Shown here: positions 59,926-64,000 of the stretch, piece by piece | Position numbering within the stretch: position 1 is the first letter of the stretch | Layout: each line of letters begins with the position of its first letter | NCBI GenBank assembly: GCA_009602725.1 | Contig: WELB01000034.1 | Location: forward strand, 710,804-774,803 | Direction: 5' to 3' | Length of the DNA stretch: 64,000 nt | Source: Spirogloea muscicola | Lineage: Eukaryota > Streptophyta > Zygnematophyceae > Spirogloeales > Spirogloeaceae | Program-made: the position numbers and the translations under genes | Notes under the pieces: generated by a model | Seen by the model: only the letters and a program-made list of their open reading frames with translations | Told to the model about the DNA's origin: nothing | Databases searched by the model: none

Positions 59926-62900
59926 GGCCGGCGGCGGCGGCTCCGGCCTGCAGCTCCAATTGCGCCTGGCGCCGCCCGGGGAGCTCGAATGGGCGGCGGG
60001 GCCCTCAGAGCCGCCGGGCCGCAAGCGGGCCTGGCGTGGCCACCGCGAGGCCGGCGACTTTGCGCTGGCCGCCGACCCCTCCCTCGTCCTCCACGTCCTC
60101 GGCGGCGGCTCCCTGGGCCCCGCTGACCTCGCACGACTCGAAGTGAGAGGCAATTAACCATTATGTACTAGCAGATTCCATCACCACTAAGATTACCGCC
60201 GTCGAATTCAATACTGATTGTGGGTCACATGCGTGGCCCATGCCTGTTGCCCACAGCGCCCTTGCCTTAGCTGAGCATGCCAGCCGTTGCTGGTGTGATG
60301 GGTTCATAGACAGCATCCGGCAATGCTTGGGCCGCCCACACCCACGACTAAAATGTGGGCTCAATTGAGCTCAATTGCGCTCAATTTGCCTGGCCCCTCA
60401 CAGGCGACATGCACGTACTTCCGCCGGCCTGCGCAATTCCCGCCGGATGCCTCGCTGCCCCTGCCGGAGGTCGCGGCGCTGGACATGTGCAATCGGCGGC
60501 CGTGCTTTGCAACCATGCCGCCGCAGGTATCGCTTGGCAGCCACCTGTATCTCCCACCCGATTGGGCGCCATGCACCGGGACTCCAGCTAGCCAGCCGGG
60601 AGCATTCGGCAGCACCCGCCCAGTTGAGGGAGGCCTTGCGGCCGCCGGCAGGCTCTCCACCATGCATGCATGCGGTCTGAGTCACGATCAGCCAGGCAAA
60701 AGCCGCGAGGATGGCTGCAGCATGGTATGCAATTGACTGCAATGCTGGCGGCTGGGCTTGAGAGCGTGCCGCAGGACCAAGACGACTTACGGACGCGGTG
60801 CGGGGGGTCGTGGAAGCGTGTGCTGGCGTATCTGTCTGCAGGCGAGGCCGCCTACCGGCGCGGAGCGCCGCAGGTCGTCGCAGGGGCCGGCCACAGCCTC
60901 GCCGCGGCTTCGTCTGGCGCCGTGCTCTCCTTCGGCGCAGGTGCCCACGGGCAGCTCGGCCACGGTGGGCGCGAGAACGAGGCGCGGCCCCATGTCATCT
61001 GGTACCTGCCTTGCCTCTGCCGCCACCGCGGCGCCAGCGCCGGAGCTGCATTGTCAAATGCTGAGCTGCTGCCCATGCTCCCTCTCCGAGCCCTCCAGCT
61101 GTTGCCGTGCCTGCCGCAGCGGCTTGCAGGGCCACCAAGCAACGCACGTGGCGGCAGCCAAGAGCCGGAGCATGGTCGTCACCGAGTGCGGCGCCGTGTA
61201 CATGTTCGGCAAGGACTGCTATGGCGAGGCCGAGTACGCGGCTGCGTCGCCGCGTGCTGTTGCCACGCCCACCATCGTCGAGTCGCTGGCTGGCATCTTT
61301 GTCGTCCAGGTGGGCGCTCCCAGGCACCTTGTCGGCACAGCTGGCAGCGGCTCTGCCACGACCAGTCCAAAGCCAGCAGTAGCCGATGGCGTCAGCCATA
61401 GGATGTGCGGCTACTCAGGCTCCGCACCTCGCGTGGCTGTCCGCACTGTGGCGCCAGGTGGCGCTCGGCAACTTCTTCACAGCGGTGCTGTCGCGGGAGG
61501 GCCGCGTGTACACGCTTTCGTGGGGTGCCGGCGAGCGCCTGGGCCACCACACCAACGTTGATGATCGCACGCCGCACCTCCTCGGTGGCCCGCTTGACGG
61601 TTGCCCGGTTGTGCAGGTCGCAGCAGGGTACTGCTACCTCATGGTCCTCACTCACGACAGGTCTGACTTGGACCATTGCCATTCTCACTATGACGACACT
61701 GATTGTGCCTGATCATCACTTGTGGGTCCCTTGCTGCCATGTGAAGTAGCCGGTACTCACTTAGAGACTTCACTTAGAGACTTCACAGTCACTTTAGCCT
61801 GACTCGGCCTTGCGGGTATGGTGCGCTCAGGCGGGTATTCTCCCTGGGATGCGGCCTCGGTGGCAAGCTCGGTCATGGCACACGGACAGACGAGCGGGCA
61901 CCGCGAGAGATTGCAGAGTTCCGCACGATTGGCTTCCAGCCGGTTGCGTTGGCTGCCGGCGCCTGGCATGCCGCGGCTCTCGGCGCTGATGGCCGCATCT
62001 GCACCTGGGGCTGGGGCAGGTGTGCCTCCTCCTCCTTAGCCACCTCCCCACCTTGGGCACATGGAACTTGCTGCAGCTTTGGTATGCTGCATGCTCCTGG
62101 CCACGACCGCAGAGCTGAAATCTGACACTCAGAAGAACAAAGTTGATGTTATGACAAATTATGGACCTACTGGCAGAGCTACGATGTGGAGCCACATATC
62201 TTGGAAGTAACTGCTACTTGTGGTGGCAATGTCGTTATGGCAACACCTTGCCTGCTCCAGCTGCTTGTTCCTGCACAAGCTTGTCGTATGAGTGAGGCCT
62301 TCTGACCCGTTCATTACCTGCAGGCATGGGTGCCTGGGCCACGGGCTGACTGACTACGAGGTGGTGCCCAAGGTCGTCGCAAGCCTCGCGGGTGTGCCTG
62401 CTGTGCACGTCTCCGCTGGTGACTACACCACGTTCGTGCTGTCGGCGGAAGGTGAGGTGTGGTCGTTTGGGTGTAACGACTCTACATGCCTGGGCCACGG
62501 CGATGATGACGGCGAGGACTTGCTGGGCCCGGTGAGGCACTCCCGTTGGCTTTGTACCTTTGCTTGCACAGACCACGTCACTTCCATTCTCAGTAGGCGA
62601 CCCATGTCCATGTCCACCTGATTTTGTGAGCCAGTTGCAACCACAGATGCGATACTAGATGCCATGGACTCAACCCCTGTTTAGAAGTGCGTAGGATCGG
62701 CTGGCAATGGCAGCCTTTCTCAACCTCTGAATGTGGGGCAGCAGGAGCATGGCGGCGGAGAGGTTGGCGACGGCGGCGGTGCGGCAGGAGATGGCGGAGG
62801 GGAAGAGGGCGAGGATGGCCCGGACGTGGCACGGCCGCGGCGAATGCGGCCCATCGGGCTGCTGGCGGGCGAACGTATCGTGCAGGCATCGGCGACCAAG

Positions 62901-63059
62901 TTTGCAAGCTACGACGCACACTGCCTGCTGCTGACAGAGCACGGTCGAGTCCTGGCCTGCGGCGCTGGGACCAAGGGCCAGCTGGGGGCAGAGCTTTCTG
63001 GCGGCGCCACGCAGCTCGCATCGCCACAACCCGTGGACGGCCTCTGCCTCCTCCGTTGA
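59926..63059 (+). CDS. RCC1-repeat protein, plant At3g15430-like, 5' end missing
   Basis: Eight exons (59926-60142 partial, 60404-60526, 60775-61001, 61120-61309, 61458-61660, 61831-62019, 62324-62531, 62742-63059) agree in phase. The visible N-terminus is helical and F-box-like (ALAADPSLVLHVLGGGSLGP, TCTYFRRPAQFPPDASLPLP, EVAALDMC), then CGGSWKRVLAYLSAGEAAYR. Seven RCC1-type blades follow, each with a GHS/GxGxxGQLG-type motif: GHSLAAASSGAVLSFGAGAH, MVVTECGAVYMFGKDCYGEA, NFFTAVLSREGRVYTLSWGA, VFSLGCGLGGKLGHG, WHAAALGADGRICTWGWGR, DYTTFVLSAEGEVWSFGCND and HCLLLTEHGRVLACGAGTKG. The order matches the plant RCC1 family that contains At3g15430, whose partner is unknown; RCC1 blades bind chromatin, small GTPases or ubiquitin-ligase partners. 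The start codon lies in the assembly gap. An acidic Gly/Glu-rich insert opens the last exon. Confidence 0.92.
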
Positions 63060-64000
63060 TCCATGGTGCGCCGCCGCCGTACTGTGCGACGACGACATTG
63101 CAATCCAGTCGCTCTGTATATATGTCCTCTGCCCTCTGAATGGCCCTTTGGCAGCTCAGCAGGAAGAGGCACTCATAGCCACCTCTCATAGGCTGAGGAA
63201 GCTCGTCATTGCAATGTACAGTAACATTTAGCAGACTGCATTGACTTTTGTGTTAACAGTAGCTCGCTCTTTGATGCTACTTCTGCAGATCGGCTATCCC
63301 AAGCTGCTGGCATTGCCACAAGCAGCGTCTTACTGCAGGTTGCAGTCAGCGCTTGTGGTGGCAGAAGCAAACGGCCGAGACGTACATATGAGAAGGAACA
63401 AGCTCCGAAAGCACAGCAGGTGTACAGTCGCGGAGCTGCCGGCCTCCTAAGTGCTCGTCCAGGTCAAGGTTGAGGCTGGTTGCAGGTCCGCAATCCCCTT
63501 GATCACAGTCGGTAGGATGGTTACCAGAGCTTCCATTAGACACCTCCAAAACCCTGTACATGTCCCTATCTTGCCACATTCTTTGTACAGACTCACAGTA
63601 AACTCTCATAGTTTGTTGGAGGGCTACTTCGTTGTGCACTCTGCAACATTGCACATGTAGCAAGCTCCTGCAATGACAATGTCTTCCCCTGTCAGCATAA
63701 GGTGATGCTATTGCTGTCTCACCCACCCATACCCGCCCAATTTGCCAAGAAATGTGTCAACACTAAAGGCCATGGCACCAATATGCGAGTAAGCTTGTAC
63801 CACCTCAACTGTGTCCACCAGAGTCTAGTATGGAGAGTGCGGTGGTAAAGTAGCTCTGATGACATGTGGAGGCTGCAAAAGCGGGCCACCAAGCACAGCA
63901 ACTACTCATGTCATGTCAAAAGCTTTCTACAACAGGCGGCTCTGCACGCCTTCTGCCGCGGCCTTGCAAAGGGAGGCCAGGCACAGCTGCCATGCCATGG
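63060..64000. other. 3' flank of the RCC1-repeat gene, no further gene seen
   Basis: No convincing exon on either strand. The interval probably contains the 3' UTR of the RCC1-repeat gene. Confidence 0.4.

Noticed and set aside
60670-61561. Alternative long plus frames overlapping RCC1 exons
   Set aside because: They run through introns in the wrong frame, whereas the spliced model recovers every RCC1 blade.

Overview
The window is nuclear DNA of a photosynthetic eukaryote of the green lineage. Its genes are rich in introns with GT-AG splice sites. It carries a chloroplast-division gene (ARC6), a plastid ferredoxin-NADP reductase, a plant-type desiccation-related protein, a 4-coumarate:CoA ligase-like enzyme with a peroxisomal tail, an AIG1-type GTPase and Arabidopsis-type telomere-like CCTAAA tracts. 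First exons are extremely GC-rich and later exons much less so. I favour a streptophyte alga or an early-diverging land plant; I cannot name the species from sequence alone.

Layout: 0-6 kb is repeat debris, mainly 3' ends of one LINE family, a 260-bp CT microsatellite and one possible small secreted-protein gene. 7.0-9.2 kb (-) is a ferritin-like desiccation-related protein. 11.2-14.7 kb (+) is a DOMON/cytochrome b561 redox protein. 15.6-18.7 kb (+) is the acyl/aryl-CoA ligase. 18.7-24.5 kb is repeat-rich and holds a young gag-only Copia-type LTR element with a perfect 5-bp target duplication. 24.6-32.5 kb (-) holds a broken and an intact AIG1/GIMAP-like GTPase gene. 33.7-36.5 kb (-) is a CHID1-like GH18 protein. 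38.3-39.8 kb (-) is a secreted cysteine-rich protein of unknown function, head to head, 154 bp apart, with ARP6 (40.0-42.8 kb, +). ARC6 (43.3-47.1 kb, -) converges on ARP6. FNR (49.4-52.6 kb, -), a TatD-type nuclease (54.4-57.6 kb, +) and an RCC1-repeat protein (59.9-63.1 kb, +, 5' end in an assembly gap) complete the set.

The genes do not form one pathway; this is an ordinary nuclear gene neighbourhood. Exon models were built by hand from reading frame, splice-site and phase agreement plus family recall; phases close in all the main models. The most unusual material is (i) a dispersed GGGCTGGC...CAGCCC hairpin that marks the LINE 3' ends and is scattered over the window in both orientations, (ii) two degenerate telomere-like tracts, one in the shared ARP6 promoter and one in an ARP6 intron, and (iii) exon-level duplication of the prenylated tail of the AIG1-like gene.
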